A model generated the notes under the pieces. It did no database searches and was not told where the DNA came from. It was given only the letters and a program-made list of their open reading frames with translations. A program made the position numbers and the translations under genes. From Chitinophaga pinensis (lineage in GTDB: Bacteria; Bacteroidota; Bacteroidia; Chitinophagales; Chitinophagaceae), in contig LR632930.1 in assembly GCA_902167325.1 (NCBI GenBank), positions 2,790,001 through 2,854,000 on the forward strand: 64,000 nucleotides of DNA. The letters are read 5' to 3'. The first letter of the stretch is position 1. The number at the start of each line of letters is the position of its first letter. Of the stretch, positions 1 through 8,666 are shown one piece after another.

Positions 1-1661
1 ATCGAACAAATAATCTGTGTTTAGGGTGTCTATATAATACTTTCTGTATTTGTAAGCAATGCTATTCGGGGTACCGTCATTATTATATAGTTTATTGTAG
101 ACATGTTTGATTGCGGGGTTTATGCCGGTAGTATTTGCATTTTTTGATTTCAAATCGGACTTTGTAATATTTATTTCGGTTGTTATGTTCAGTTTTTTGA
201 TCGGTTGCCATGTATTGTTTATTCTCAACGTAATTCTTTGATCTTTTACATTAATTTCTGAAGGATGTGATTTATCAAATCCGAATGATGCATAATATTG
301 ATAGTTGTTGCTTCCGCCTGCAACGTTCAAATTATATTGTTGTGATGTTGAAGATTTGTATAGATACTTATTTAGGTCATTCCTTATATCTGAATTTGAA
401 AGTTCCGCAAGAAGTTGATCCCCCTGAAATTGAGAGAGTTTTCCTGTTCTTACTTTGTTTAGGATTTCTGCAACTTCTGGTAATGGTGTTGAGATATACG
501 GACTTGACAATATATTATCATAGTATCCTGATTGGAATCTTTTTTTTCTAATTCCACGATATTGGTACTAGGTATCGAAGGAATCGTAGAGAAGTCTGGT
601 TCTTTCCTAATTGTATAATTTGCATTGAAAGAAATAGTTGCTTTTTTATTTGTTTTCCCTTTTTTTGTTGATATTACGATTACGCCATTTCCTGCTCTAA
701 CACCCCAAATAGAGGCCGCCGCCGCATCTCTTAAAACTGTAATGTTTTCTACATCATTTGGATTTATTAGTTTTGGATCGCCTTCATAAATAAAGTTATC
801 AATTACTAACAAGGGTTTCGTTTCTGCATTGATTGTGGCAATACCTCGTATTTGATAATTCTTCAATTGATCTCTTGATTGATTCTTGAGATTTAAGAGT
901 CCTGGTACGTTGTCATCTAATCTATCTAATACATTTGAACTAACCCTCCTATTAAAGGTTGCATTATCAACTTGCGCAAAACTACCAGTGGCCCTTTCTT
1001 TGGGGATCTCCTGATAACCAGTAGAGACTACTTCAACTTTTTGTAGATCGGTAATTCTCTCCTTTAATGAAATATTAACAACAGTACTGTTTTTGATTTT
1101 TATTTCTTGATTTTCAAACCCTACATTACTAAAGACTAAGGTTGAATTTGCTTTTACTGAATAAAGCTGGAAATTACCATTGTCGTCAGTAATTGCATTT
1201 ATGGATTTTCCTTTAATGCTTACTGTTACTCCAACCATCGGGTTTCCCTTACTATCCATAACCTTACCTCTAACTGATACATCAGACGAAGTGTCCAATA
1301 CTGCAAAAGCCTCCTCTAAAATACTAGCTCTCCTAACCTTCTTCAGCACAATGGCCTTATTCTTAAACTGGTACTCTACTTTCAACGGCTTCAATAATTC
1401 ATCTAATACCTTATTCAAAGGTGTCTTAGTAACTTTAATACTTACCAGCGCCTCTGAATCAATGGTCCCCCCGGAGTAAAAGAAAGTACAACCACTTTGG
1501 TCTTCTATAGCATGCAATACCTTGGTGATGGGAGTGTTTTGTAGATTCAATGAAATCTTACTGTCTTCCTGCTCGAATGCCAGAGAGGGGAGGGCGATGA
1601 ATAGCGCTAGGCATAGCAGATAACGGGCTGTTGTGGGTCGGTTAGTAAACTTTCGTTTCAT
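1..1661 (-). pseudogene. SusC/RagA-like TonB-dependent receptor with STN domain, partial and frameshifted
   Basis: Outer-membrane TonB-dependent transporter of the SusC/RagA type, which would import oligomers together with a SusD partner. Translation from the ATG at 1661 gives a signal peptide, an STN domain (about residues 30-110), a carboxypeptidase-like beta domain (about 130-215) and a plug domain ending with the GNGVIVISTKKG motif. At 540-547 there is a run of eight A on the coding strand; the frame starting at 1661 then runs into unrelated sequence and stops at 459. The -1 frame stays open to position 1 and reads as good SusC barrel sequence, so one A is missing or the frame is shifted during expression. 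The 3' part lies outside the window. STN domains usually signal to FecR/ECF sigma pairs, but none is adjacent on this side. The gene is visibly more AT-rich than its neighbours. A SusC identity is solid; whether it is functional is open. Confidence 0.85.
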
Positions 1662-2124
1662 TTCGACTGTTTTAAAAGTCAAGGTTGTGGTTGTAGTCTA
1701 GAACTAGATTGAAAATGGGTTAGTCTGTGTCTGTCGTAGTAAAGATCTGGTTGATCAATTGCTAGTTGTTATGGCTAACGTAGGAATCTTGTTAACATAA
1801 AACTACGCCGCATTAAAGTGGAGTTTGGTTACCAATTTGTTATCGAATTTGGTTGTGGTCATTAACAAATAAACAACATTTGGTTACCGGATTTATTTGC
1901 AATTTTAACTATCGCGTTTAAGCACACGATATTCACGGAGCAGTCCGAGATAGCTTAAGACAAAATCTTTTTGAATTCGTATTAATGTCCTTATCTTCAT
2001 CAGGGGAAATGTCCATCCATTTCTCCCGGGCCTCACTCTTAGCCAGTGGGGCTTTTTTGGGTAGCACTCCCAATCACCCGTCACCGAAAATTTCCTTAAC
2101 TTGTATGTCAGCCCTAAGCATACA
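1662..2124. other. Divergent intergenic region, no gene recognised
   Basis: About 460 bases between the SusC-like gene (-) and the histidine kinase (+). No convincing gene is seen on either strand. Short open frames on - near 1905-2090 have no start or conserved motif I recognise. A perfect 10-base direct repeat TTTGGTTACC occurs at 1824-1833 and 1879-1888, 55 bases apart (about five helical turns), upstream of the SusC-like gene. It could be a pair of regulator sites, but nothing else supports that. Confidence 0.4.
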
Positions 2125-4086
2125 ATGTCGACTAAAAGAAACAACAATAACGGATTAATAAAAACCCTCACAGCATCCCCGCTGCTGGAGAAACAACTAA
2201 TAGACAGCATCCCCGCGGCCGTATACACCACCGATCTCAACGGCCGTATCCTCCACTTCAATGATTTCGCCGCTAAACTATGGGGCCGCTCCCCAAAAAT
2301 AGGGCACGACCTCTGGTGCGGCTCCTGGAAAATATTCAAACCCGATGGATTAACAGCCATCCCCCTCGATACCTGCCCCATGGCAGTTACCCTGCGCACC
2401 GGGAAGCCGGTTGTTGGTGAAGAGATCATCATCGAACGGCCGGATGGTACACGCTCATACGTACTATCAACACCCAAGCCTCTTTTCGATGTTGCCGGTA
2501 ACCTGGTAGGCGCTATTAACATATTCGAAGATCTTACCGCCCGCAGGATCAATAACGACAGCCTCCGCCACCTGGCCGCTATCGTAGAATCGTCAGACGA
2601 TGCCATTATTTCGAAAACCCTCGACGGCATCGTTACCTCCTGGAACAAATCGGCCGAAAGGATATTCGGTTATACCGCTCCGGAAATCATCGGGAAACAT
2701 ATTTCCATCCTCATCCCGGCCGACCGGCAGGACGAAGAACCCGCCATTCTCAAACAACTGTCGGAGGGCAAGCGGGTAGATCATTTTGAGACAGAGCGTG
2801 TCACGAAGCAAGGGCACATCATCGATATCTCATTGACCATTTCTCCCATACGCAATGAATCGGGCGTTATTGTAGGCGCCTCCAAGATTGCCCGCGATAT
2901 TACTGAACAGAAGCGCGGGGAACTGATGCTGCGCCTTGGCGAGGAGCGCTTCCGTATGGCAGTAGCCTCCACGCAGCTGGGCGTTTGGGAAGTAGATCTC
3001 CGCAATGGGCTGGTATCATGTTCCGACGAGTGCAGGGATATACTGGGGCTGGATATAGGCGCTGTAGCCAGCCTGGAATCGCTGAAGGCATTACTCCACC
3101 CCGTAAGCAATACGAGGGCGCTCCTGCAGCTCAAAAGCCTTGTAGAAGAGAACGCCGGGCAAGACTATGATGCCGTTCACCGCATCGTACGCCCTGCCGA
3201 TCAGGAACAGCGGTGGGTAAGGGTGCGTGGCGCTTATTTCCATGGGCGCGATGGCAGGCCCGAACGGCTGTTAGGCACCCTGCTGGATATTACCACGGAG
3301 AAGGAAGTGGAACTGCTGTTGGAGAACACAGTACAGCAGCGTACGGTGGAACTGATCCGGTCTAACGAGAGGCTGGGCAAATCGAACCGCGACCTCGAAG
3401 AATTTGCCTACATCGCCTCGCACGACCTGCAGGAGCCATTAAGGAAGATACAGACGTTCATAGACATGATCCGGGAGAACCCGGGCGATGTGCAGGCTTT
3501 CGATAAATACTTCGATAAAATATCCGCTTCTGCCCGCAGAATGTCTACCCTCATCCGCGATGTGCTGAACTATTCCCGCCTGTCTAACTCAGAAGGAGGG
3601 GCAGCCGAAACGGATCTGAATGATGTGCTGGAGGATGTGCTGTCTGATTTTGAGAGTGCCATTGTGGAGCGGGGAGCACAGGTAGTACTCGGGCCGCTGC
3701 CCGTAATAGTGGGTGAAGCTTCGCAGCTGCGGCAGTTGTTTGCCAACCTGTTTGGCAATGCATTGAAATTCTCACCCGAGGCGCCGCTTATAAAGATCCA
3801 TCAGAAACCCATCACGCCCGCAGATGCGGCGATACAATATAGTTTGCCGGAGAACAGGGCATATGTCCAGATAACGGTGGAAGATAACGGGATTGGGATT
3901 GAAGAGCAGTACGCCGATAAGATCTTCGCGATATTCAAACGACTGCACACCCGGCAGCAATACCCCGGTACCGGTATAGGACTGGCCATCTGCAAAAAGA
4001 TAGTAGAAAACCACCAGGGGCATATATTTGCACGCAACAAGCCGGAAGGCGGTACGGCCATGGATGTGATACTGCCGGTGATGTGA
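2125..4086 (+). CDS. PAS-domain sensor histidine kinase, soluble
   Basis: Cytoplasmic signal-transducing histidine kinase of 653 residues, counted from the ATG at 2125; a TTG at 2101 would add eight residues but is less likely. Three PAS/PAC sensor modules lie at about 15-125, 130-255 and 265-395. They are followed by a HisKA helix pair with the H-box ASHDLQEPLRK (His433) and a HATPase_c domain with N-box NALKFS, G1 box DNGIGI and G2 box GTGIGLAI. No transmembrane segment and no receiver domain are visible, so it must hand its phosphate to a separate response regulator that is not nearby. The gene ends two bases from the stop of the convergent caspase operon, with no terminator between them. 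Ligand unknown; heme, flavin or no cofactor in the PAS domains are all possible. Confidence 0.93.
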   Translation: MSTKRNNNNGLIKTLTASPLLEKQLIDSIPAAVYTTDLNGRILHFNDFAAKLWGRSPKIGHDLWCGSWKIFKPDGLTAIPLDTCPMAVTLRTGKPVVGEEIIIERPDGTRSYVLSTPKPLFDVAGNLVGAINIFEDLTARRINNDSLRHLAAIVESSDDAIISKTLDGIVTSWNKSAERIFGYTAPEIIGKHISILIPADRQDEEPAILKQLSEGKRVDHFETERVTKQGHIIDISLTISPIRNESGVIVGASKIARDITEQKRGELMLRLGEERFRMAVASTQLGVWEVDLRNGLVSCSDECRDILGLDIGAVASLESLKALLHPVSNTRALLQLKSLVEENAGQDYDAVHRIVRPADQEQRWVRVRGAYFHGRDGRPERLLGTLLDITTEKEVELLLENTVQQRTVELIRSNERLGKSNRDLEEFAYIASHDLQEPLRKIQTFIDMIRENPGDVQAFDKYFDKISASARRMSTLIRDVLNYSRLSNSEGGAAETDLNDVLEDVLSDFESAIVERGAQVVLGPLPVIVGEASQLRQLFANLFGNALKFSPEAPLIKIHQKPITPADAAIQYSLPENRAYVQITVEDNGIGIEEQYADKIFAIFKRLHTRQQYPGTGIGLAICKKIVENHQGHIFARNKPEGGTAMDVILPVM

Positions 4087-4088
4087 GT

Positions 4089-6500
4089 TTACTTCAGGAG
4101 GGGGAGTTCGGGGGTAGGTACATTCATGTCTATATCATTTTCATCGTCGTCATCATCGTCATCATCAGGGTCATCATCCACATCGCCAGTTTGTTTGGTG
4201 GGTGGTAAACCTTCTTTGGGATTACCTTGCCAGATTTTCCTGATACTATTAGTGAGGGTAGACCAGATAGAACTGTTTTTAGGCGGATCACCTATTTTTT
4301 CAGGTTCAGTTGTTTCAGCATCATCCAGCGGTATTTTATTCAGTGTTAAAGGTGCGCGCATGTAGCCCAGGCGTAACAGCAGGCGTTGAACATAGTCCAG
4401 TTCTTCCTGTGAGCGGGCTTCATAGTCGCAAGAAAAAGCATTGTCGTTATGTTCCTGCCGGTAGTTACGGGTACCGTGGTTCCAAAGCTGATCCCATTTC
4501 ACTACTTTCTCTTCCGAAGTTACTTTTCGCTCATAGAGATCTGTTTGGCTGACGGCAATGAAAAGCTGATGTTTTGCGTAGGTACGCCTTGCGATTTTTG
4601 CATATAGTAAAGATGTTTCGGGTATTACTGCATCTTTACTCCTTGTAGATACCATGACTACATGTGAGTTTGCCAATAATGCCCCGGTTTCCGGAGGGAT
4701 CATTCCTTCTTCATTTTGCAAGTCATCAACGGAGGCGATAACCAGCTGTCCGCATTGCTCAAACAACCGATGGATAATAGTATCCATATCATTACTTTTC
4801 TCTAGGAATGCAACGATACGCATTCCTCCATCCTGCCGGATGCTAAGCTTCATCAAAAGATAATGGCGCAGATCAGCATCTTCCGATAACAAATGATCTT
4901 CTATGAATTGCTTTTGTGCTGTAAGCCAATAACCATTATTTAGCAGCAGCTGGCGAATGGAAGGGAGTTTTATGGTAGTGCCATATCCCAGAAAGATGTT
5001 GTCAAATATTTTAGGTGCGAGGGAAAACATCGGGGTTTGCAGGGCGGTTTTCTGCGATATGAAATGCCTGTCCATATGTTCCAGTATCCGCTCATATATA
5101 TCCTGGTAAGTGATCGTATAGCCCTGAGACTCTCGGTCAGGCAAGGCGGCCAGTAATGCTTCTGTAAATGCTCCGCCATGTAAAGGACCTGCAATTCTTT
5201 CCCCAAGATAGCTTGCGCTAAGAATGTTTTTGCGGGATGAGATGGGCAGCCAGCCTGTATGCCCGCTGTCGCAATCGAGCATGAGGGTAATGCGTGCATC
5301 GCTCCGGTCAAATTCGTTTACTATCTGCCTGAAGTGTTCCATACGGAGTATCCCATTAGAGGCGGGAGCATCTGACATGAAATCATAATCGTGCATGATC
5401 AAACCCTGATCTCCGCCAATACTGTTAATACCATGACCTGAAAAGTAGATCAGCAGCGTTTCGTTGGTTTGAGTGGCTTGCAGCATTTCCTGCAAGAGGG
5501 TTGTTGCATTCCTGACCGTTGCATCCTGATTCAGGCAGAGTTGAACATTACAGCGGTCCGGATAAAGAGACCGCAGTTTTTTCAGCAGCTTGTGCGCATG
5601 AGTTACCGGTTCGCTCAATGGCAAATGGTTGTATTCCGAAATGGCTATCAAAAGGATACGGATAATTGGGAGTTGCTCTGCTGATGCTGTATCAGTGTCT
5701 GGCGTAGTGGATTTTGTTTCTTCCGTTTTACGCATTCCCTCCAGCCTTGTACTTACATATCCGGGCAGTTCCACTTTACCGAGGATGCCATACGCGGGAA
5801 CGGACTCATCGAGGATAATCCCTTCTTCAACAGTGGTCCCGTTTCCCGGTATACTTTCTATCGCAGCTATACGCGGTACTTCTTCTATTGTAGGCTGCAA
5901 CCGGGCCGATAGTTCTTCGGTAAATCCTTCAGAGCCTTTGGCAAACCCTTCCATCAGGTTCATAATTCCCAGCGATTGGTTCACCTGCTGGCTGCCCGCC
6001 TTTTCCATCAGGGCTTTTAACAGCTTTTCCGTGGCGAGTGCAGGGTTCATGGCCATGAGGGCCGTCCATTGCTGGGCTTCCCTGAATTGCTGCAGGCCCG
6101 GTTTGTTGGGTTGTGCAAGGGCATATTGATAAAGGAAAGAAGCAAGGGCTTTGATACGGTCTGGCCCAAAGCGGGGATCAGCTGCCAGATGGCGGACGAG
6201 CGCTGCGGATACTTCGGGCTTCATCTCATACAGCTCGGGTCCCGTAATGCGGAAGAGGGAAGACAACAATACATCAGATACGGTGAGCGCCGGCATAATC
6301 TGCGTTCGCCCCTGCCTGTCGGGCCATGATTTGAAGTTAGCCCAGATCTGGTATAACAGGTCGGGTGTGATGAAGGCGGGGAATGCGGCGTGGCAGGCAA
6401 GGATGAAGTGCGCTTCTTCGTAATGCGCCCCCAGCTCTGCCCTGAATTGCTCCAGTTGCAGGGTAAAGGTGTCTGTATGGGCAGTAATGATTTCTGGCAT
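4089..6500 (-). CDS. Caspase-like (clan CD) protein, last gene of the vWA-MoxR conflict operon
   Basis: An 803-residue protein and a probable effector or VMAP-like subunit of a vWA-MoxR system. Residues 1-200 are alpha-helical and unrecognised. Residues 280-480 hold a caspase-fold peptidase: RILLIAISEY opening strand, catalytic His356 in YFSGHG and Cys410 in LDCDSGHTG. The Cys motif is one residue shorter than the usual D-S-C-H-S-G, so activity is likely but not certain. Residues 500-720 form an alpha/beta region with an LANSHVVMVSTRS strand that faintly recalls TIR-like folds; I do not assign it. The C-terminus carries a run of acidic residues (eight Asp in a row, about 775-785) encoded by GAT/GAC repeats. 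It starts three bases after the vWA stop codon, so it is cotranscribed with that gene. Confidence 0.8.
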   Translation of the reverse strand: MPEIITAHTDTFTLQLEQFRAELGAHYEEAHFILACHAAFPAFITPDLLYQIWANFKSWPDRQGRTQIMPALTVSDVLLSSLFRITGPELYEMKPEVSAALVRHLAADPRFGPDRIKALASFLYQYALAQPNKPGLQQFREAQQWTALMAMNPALATEKLLKALMEKAGSQQVNQSLGIMNLMEGFAKGSEGFTEELSARLQPTIEEVPRIAAIESIPGNGTTVEEGIILDESVPAYGILGKVELPGYVSTRLEGMRKTEETKSTTPDTDTASAEQLPIIRILLIAISEYNHLPLSEPVTHAHKLLKKLRSLYPDRCNVQLCLNQDATVRNATTLLQEMLQATQTNETLLIYFSGHGINSIGGDQGLIMHDYDFMSDAPASNGILRMEHFRQIVNEFDRSDARITLMLDCDSGHTGWLPISSRKNILSASYLGERIAGPLHGGAFTEALLAALPDRESQGYTITYQDIYERILEHMDRHFISQKTALQTPMFSLAPKIFDNIFLGYGTTIKLPSIRQLLLNNGYWLTAQKQFIEDHLLSEDADLRHYLLMKLSIRQDGGMRIVAFLEKSNDMDTIIHRLFEQCGQLVIASVDDLQNEEGMIPPETGALLANSHVVMVSTRSKDAVIPETSLLYAKIARRTYAKHQLFIAVSQTDLYERKVTSEEKVVKWDQLWNHGTRNYRQEHNDNAFSCDYEARSQEELDYVQRLLLRLGYMRAPLTLNKIPLDDAETTEPEKIGDPPKNSSIWSTLTNSIRKIWQGNPKEGLPPTKQTGDVDDDPDDDDDDDDENDIDMNVPTPELPLLK
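4126..4190 (-). repeat. GAT/GAC trinucleotide repeat coding an Asp tract
   Basis: On the coding strand this stretch is almost only GAT and GAC codons and encodes the Asp-rich tail of the caspase-like protein. Mixed synonymous codons make it less slippery than a pure repeat, but it is a plausible site of in-frame length change. Confidence 0.7.
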
Positions 6501-6503
6501 GAT

Positions 6504-7670
6504 TCAGGCGTTGCGGGCAATTTTAGATTTGAACAGGCTGATGACATGGGCCATTTCATCCGGACTGCCCTCCGCTATCTCAAACATAGGGCAGAACTGT
6601 GCGATCATTTCCGCGGAAGTACCATCCCAGCGGTGTTTGGGCATGGGGTTCAGCCAGGCCACTTTATGCGGCTTCAGTTCCTCCAGCATTTGAACGGTGG
6701 CGATGATCCGGTCTTCATTATAAAATCCCCTGGCGGCACCGGCATCACTGAATAACAGGATGTTCTTAGCCGGGGCACGGATGAACCGGTTCCAGGGTAC
6801 AAAGCCCGGCTGCTGCCGGTGGGAATATAGCTGCTCCGTAGCTATATTCCGGAAGTAGAGGGTAGTGCCCTTATTGCCGGGTATCCGTTGTTGGAGGATA
6901 TGTGCCATCTCTTCCCCGAAGGCGGAGAAGGCGGCCATGGAATCACTGTTGTCGATGAGGAGTGTCCAACGGGTAGTTTGCCGGGAGGCGCGTTTCATGG
7001 CAAAGTGATCGAAATAGCCGTTACGGGCAATATGAGCAATGGTGGCATCCATATCGATCTCCTGCCGGGCTGCACTCTTTTCATGGAACCGCAGGGAGCG
7101 GAAGTGTTGCTCCATCCGCCGCGGGGCTACGGGGTAGCAGGTGCTTTTCAGGAGCCAGGAGGGGGCTTTTAAAGTATCTTCCAATGTGGTGGCCAGCTGG
7201 TTTTCCGGCGTGCCGTGTGCCGGCGCTTTGCCGATATGTAAACTGAAGAAACCGCTTTTTCGGCTGATCTCCACATCCTGCCTGCTGGGTGGAACAGGTG
7301 TTTCCAGATCGGGCGGCAATGTGGGCGGCGTAAAGGTGGGCGGCGGCGGCGTACCAAAGTCTGCTGCTGTTGCTGCAGTGGAGGTGGCATCCGGGAGAAA
7401 GGGTATATCAACTGTTTCCCGGAAAAGGCGGTGCAGCACTTCGCGGTTCAATACGGGGTTGTTGCGGTGATGCGGTTTTAGCCATAGCTTTTCGCATAAC
7501 ATTAGCAGCTCTTCCTGCGAATTGAAGCCGTATCCCTGCTGCAATGTTTCAAGCAGCAGGAAGTAGGAAGGCATATCCACGGTTTGGTGGCCTGCCTGCC
7601 GGTCCAGCTGACGCACGGCGGCAAACAGGCGGTACAGTGGAAGTGGTATCTCAGCGGCCGGCGTTTTCAT
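6504..7670 (-). CDS. vWA-domain protein of a MoxR-vWA system
   Basis: A 388-residue cytoplasmic protein. The N-terminal 85 residues are helical; residues 95-130 are a Pro-rich linker. The C-terminal half is a von Willebrand A domain opening with RWTLLIDNSDSM, whose DxSxS metal site (Asp240, Ser242, Ser244) is intact; later strands include NILLFSDAG and HKVAWLNP. In MoxR-vWA partnerships the vWA protein binds a metal-dependent ligand and is remodelled by the AAA+ ATPase. Its first 20 bases overlap the 3' end of the MoxR gene (7651-7670), which suggests translational coupling, and its stop lies three bases before the next start. Within a conflict system it should be the adaptor between ATPase and peptidase effectors (inference). 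Confidence 0.88.
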   Translation of the reverse strand: MKTPAAEIPLPLYRLFAAVRQLDRQAGHQTVDMPSYFLLLETLQQGYGFNSQEELLMLCEKLWLKPHHRNNPVLNREVLHRLFRETVDIPFLPDATSTAATAADFGTPPPPTFTPPTLPPDLETPVPPSRQDVEISRKSGFFSLHIGKAPAHGTPENQLATTLEDTLKAPSWLLKSTCYPVAPRRMEQHFRSLRFHEKSAARQEIDMDATIAHIARNGYFDHFAMKRASRQTTRWTLLIDNSDSMAAFSAFGEEMAHILQQRIPGNKGTTLYFRNIATEQLYSHRQQPGFVPWNRFIRAPAKNILLFSDAGAARGFYNEDRIIATVQMLEELKPHKVAWLNPMPKHRWDGTSAEMIAQFCPMFEIAEGSPDEMAHVISLFKSKIARNA

Positions 7671-8658
7671 GGAAGCGCAATACGGAGTGAATGTTTTTGA
7701 AGAGAATATGATGGAAAGGTACCTGCCGCAGATCTCTCGCTTTCAGCTTTTCCACTTCCACCACCAGCCTTTGTACATGCGGCGCTTCACTGCCGGTTTC
7801 TTCCTGATCACTGAAATGCTTCAGTGCCGAGAACCAGTCGAGGAACTCGCTGGTGGAGATGTTCTTGCCGATACTGAGTACTTCCGCCTGTATGGTTTTA
7901 CGCAGCTGCAGGAACACGTGCAGGGCATCGTCCAGCAGGGGATCAGTGGTGGCAGCTTCCTTGTAATATCGGGCAGATACTATATCGCGAAGGGTTGCTT
8001 CATCGAGTGGTTCAATGTAATGGAAAAGGCACCGGCGCAGGAAGGCATCCGGCAGGTCTTTTTCAGAGTTGCTGGTGATGATAACCACCGGGCGGAAGTC
8101 GGCGCGTACGGTACCTGCTTTGGGCCTTGAGGCATCGAGCTTCATTTCAGGAATATCGAATTCCATGCGCTCCAGCTCGTTGAGCAGGTCGTTGGGGAAG
8201 TCGATGTCCGCTTTGTCGATTTCATCGATGAGGAGTACGCAGCGCTTGTTATGGGCGGTGGAGCTTTTAAATGCTTTCCCGAGCGGACCGTAATGGATAT
8301 ACCGTTCCATATCGGTAACGTCGCCGCTGCTGGCAGTAGCATCCCGCAGGCGATGTACCTGGTCAAATTCATAGAGTCCGTCGCGGGCGCGGGAGGTGGA
8401 TTTAACGGGCCACTCTTCGTAATGATTGAACAGCTCGCTGCCATGTAATTCATGCGCTACGGCTTTAGCAAGGAGGGATTTGCCGCAGCCGGGTTCACCC
8501 ATGAGTACGAGGGGCCTTTCCAGCAACATGGCAAGGTTCACGGCCTGTACGAGGTCAGGTGCGGGTATATAGGGGTGCAGCTGCTGGTTGATGCCATTGC
8601 GCGCCACGGTTTGCGTATGTTTCAGGCTTTCGCCGGTATAGCGGAGGGGAGTATGCAT
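7651..8658 (-). CDS. MoxR-family AAA+ ATPase
   Basis: A 335-residue AAA+ ATPase of the MoxR class. Walker A is GEPGCGKS (54-61, Lys60), Walker B VLLIDEID (141-148, Asp145-Glu146), sensor 1 Asn197 in ITSNSEKDLPDAF, and paired arginines 208-209 follow as arginine-finger candidates. All ATPase motifs are intact. MoxR proteins remodel or activate vWA-domain partners, and the partner is encoded directly downstream with a 20-base overlap. The start lies eight bases after the stop of the CHAT-like gene. In related conflict systems the ATPase is thought to control when effectors are released. Confidence 0.93.
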   Translation of the reverse strand: MHTPLRYTGESLKHTQTVARNGINQQLHPYIPAPDLVQAVNLAMLLERPLVLMGEPGCGKSLLAKAVAHELHGSELFNHYEEWPVKSTSRARDGLYEFDQVHRLRDATASSGDVTDMERYIHYGPLGKAFKSSTAHNKRCVLLIDEIDKADIDFPNDLLNELERMEFDIPEMKLDASRPKAGTVRADFRPVVIITSNSEKDLPDAFLRRCLFHYIEPLDEATLRDIVSARYYKEAATTDPLLDDALHVFLQLRKTIQAEVLSIGKNISTSEFLDWFSALKHFSDQEETGSEAPHVQRLVVEVEKLKARDLRQVPFHHILFKNIHSVLRFHENAGR

Positions 8659-8666
8659 ATGCGCGG

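Noticed and set aside
1905..2648. Open frame on - overlapping the start of the histidine kinase
   Set aside because: Most of it lies opposite the first PAS domain; the tail at 1905-2000 looks mildly coding-like but matches nothing I know.
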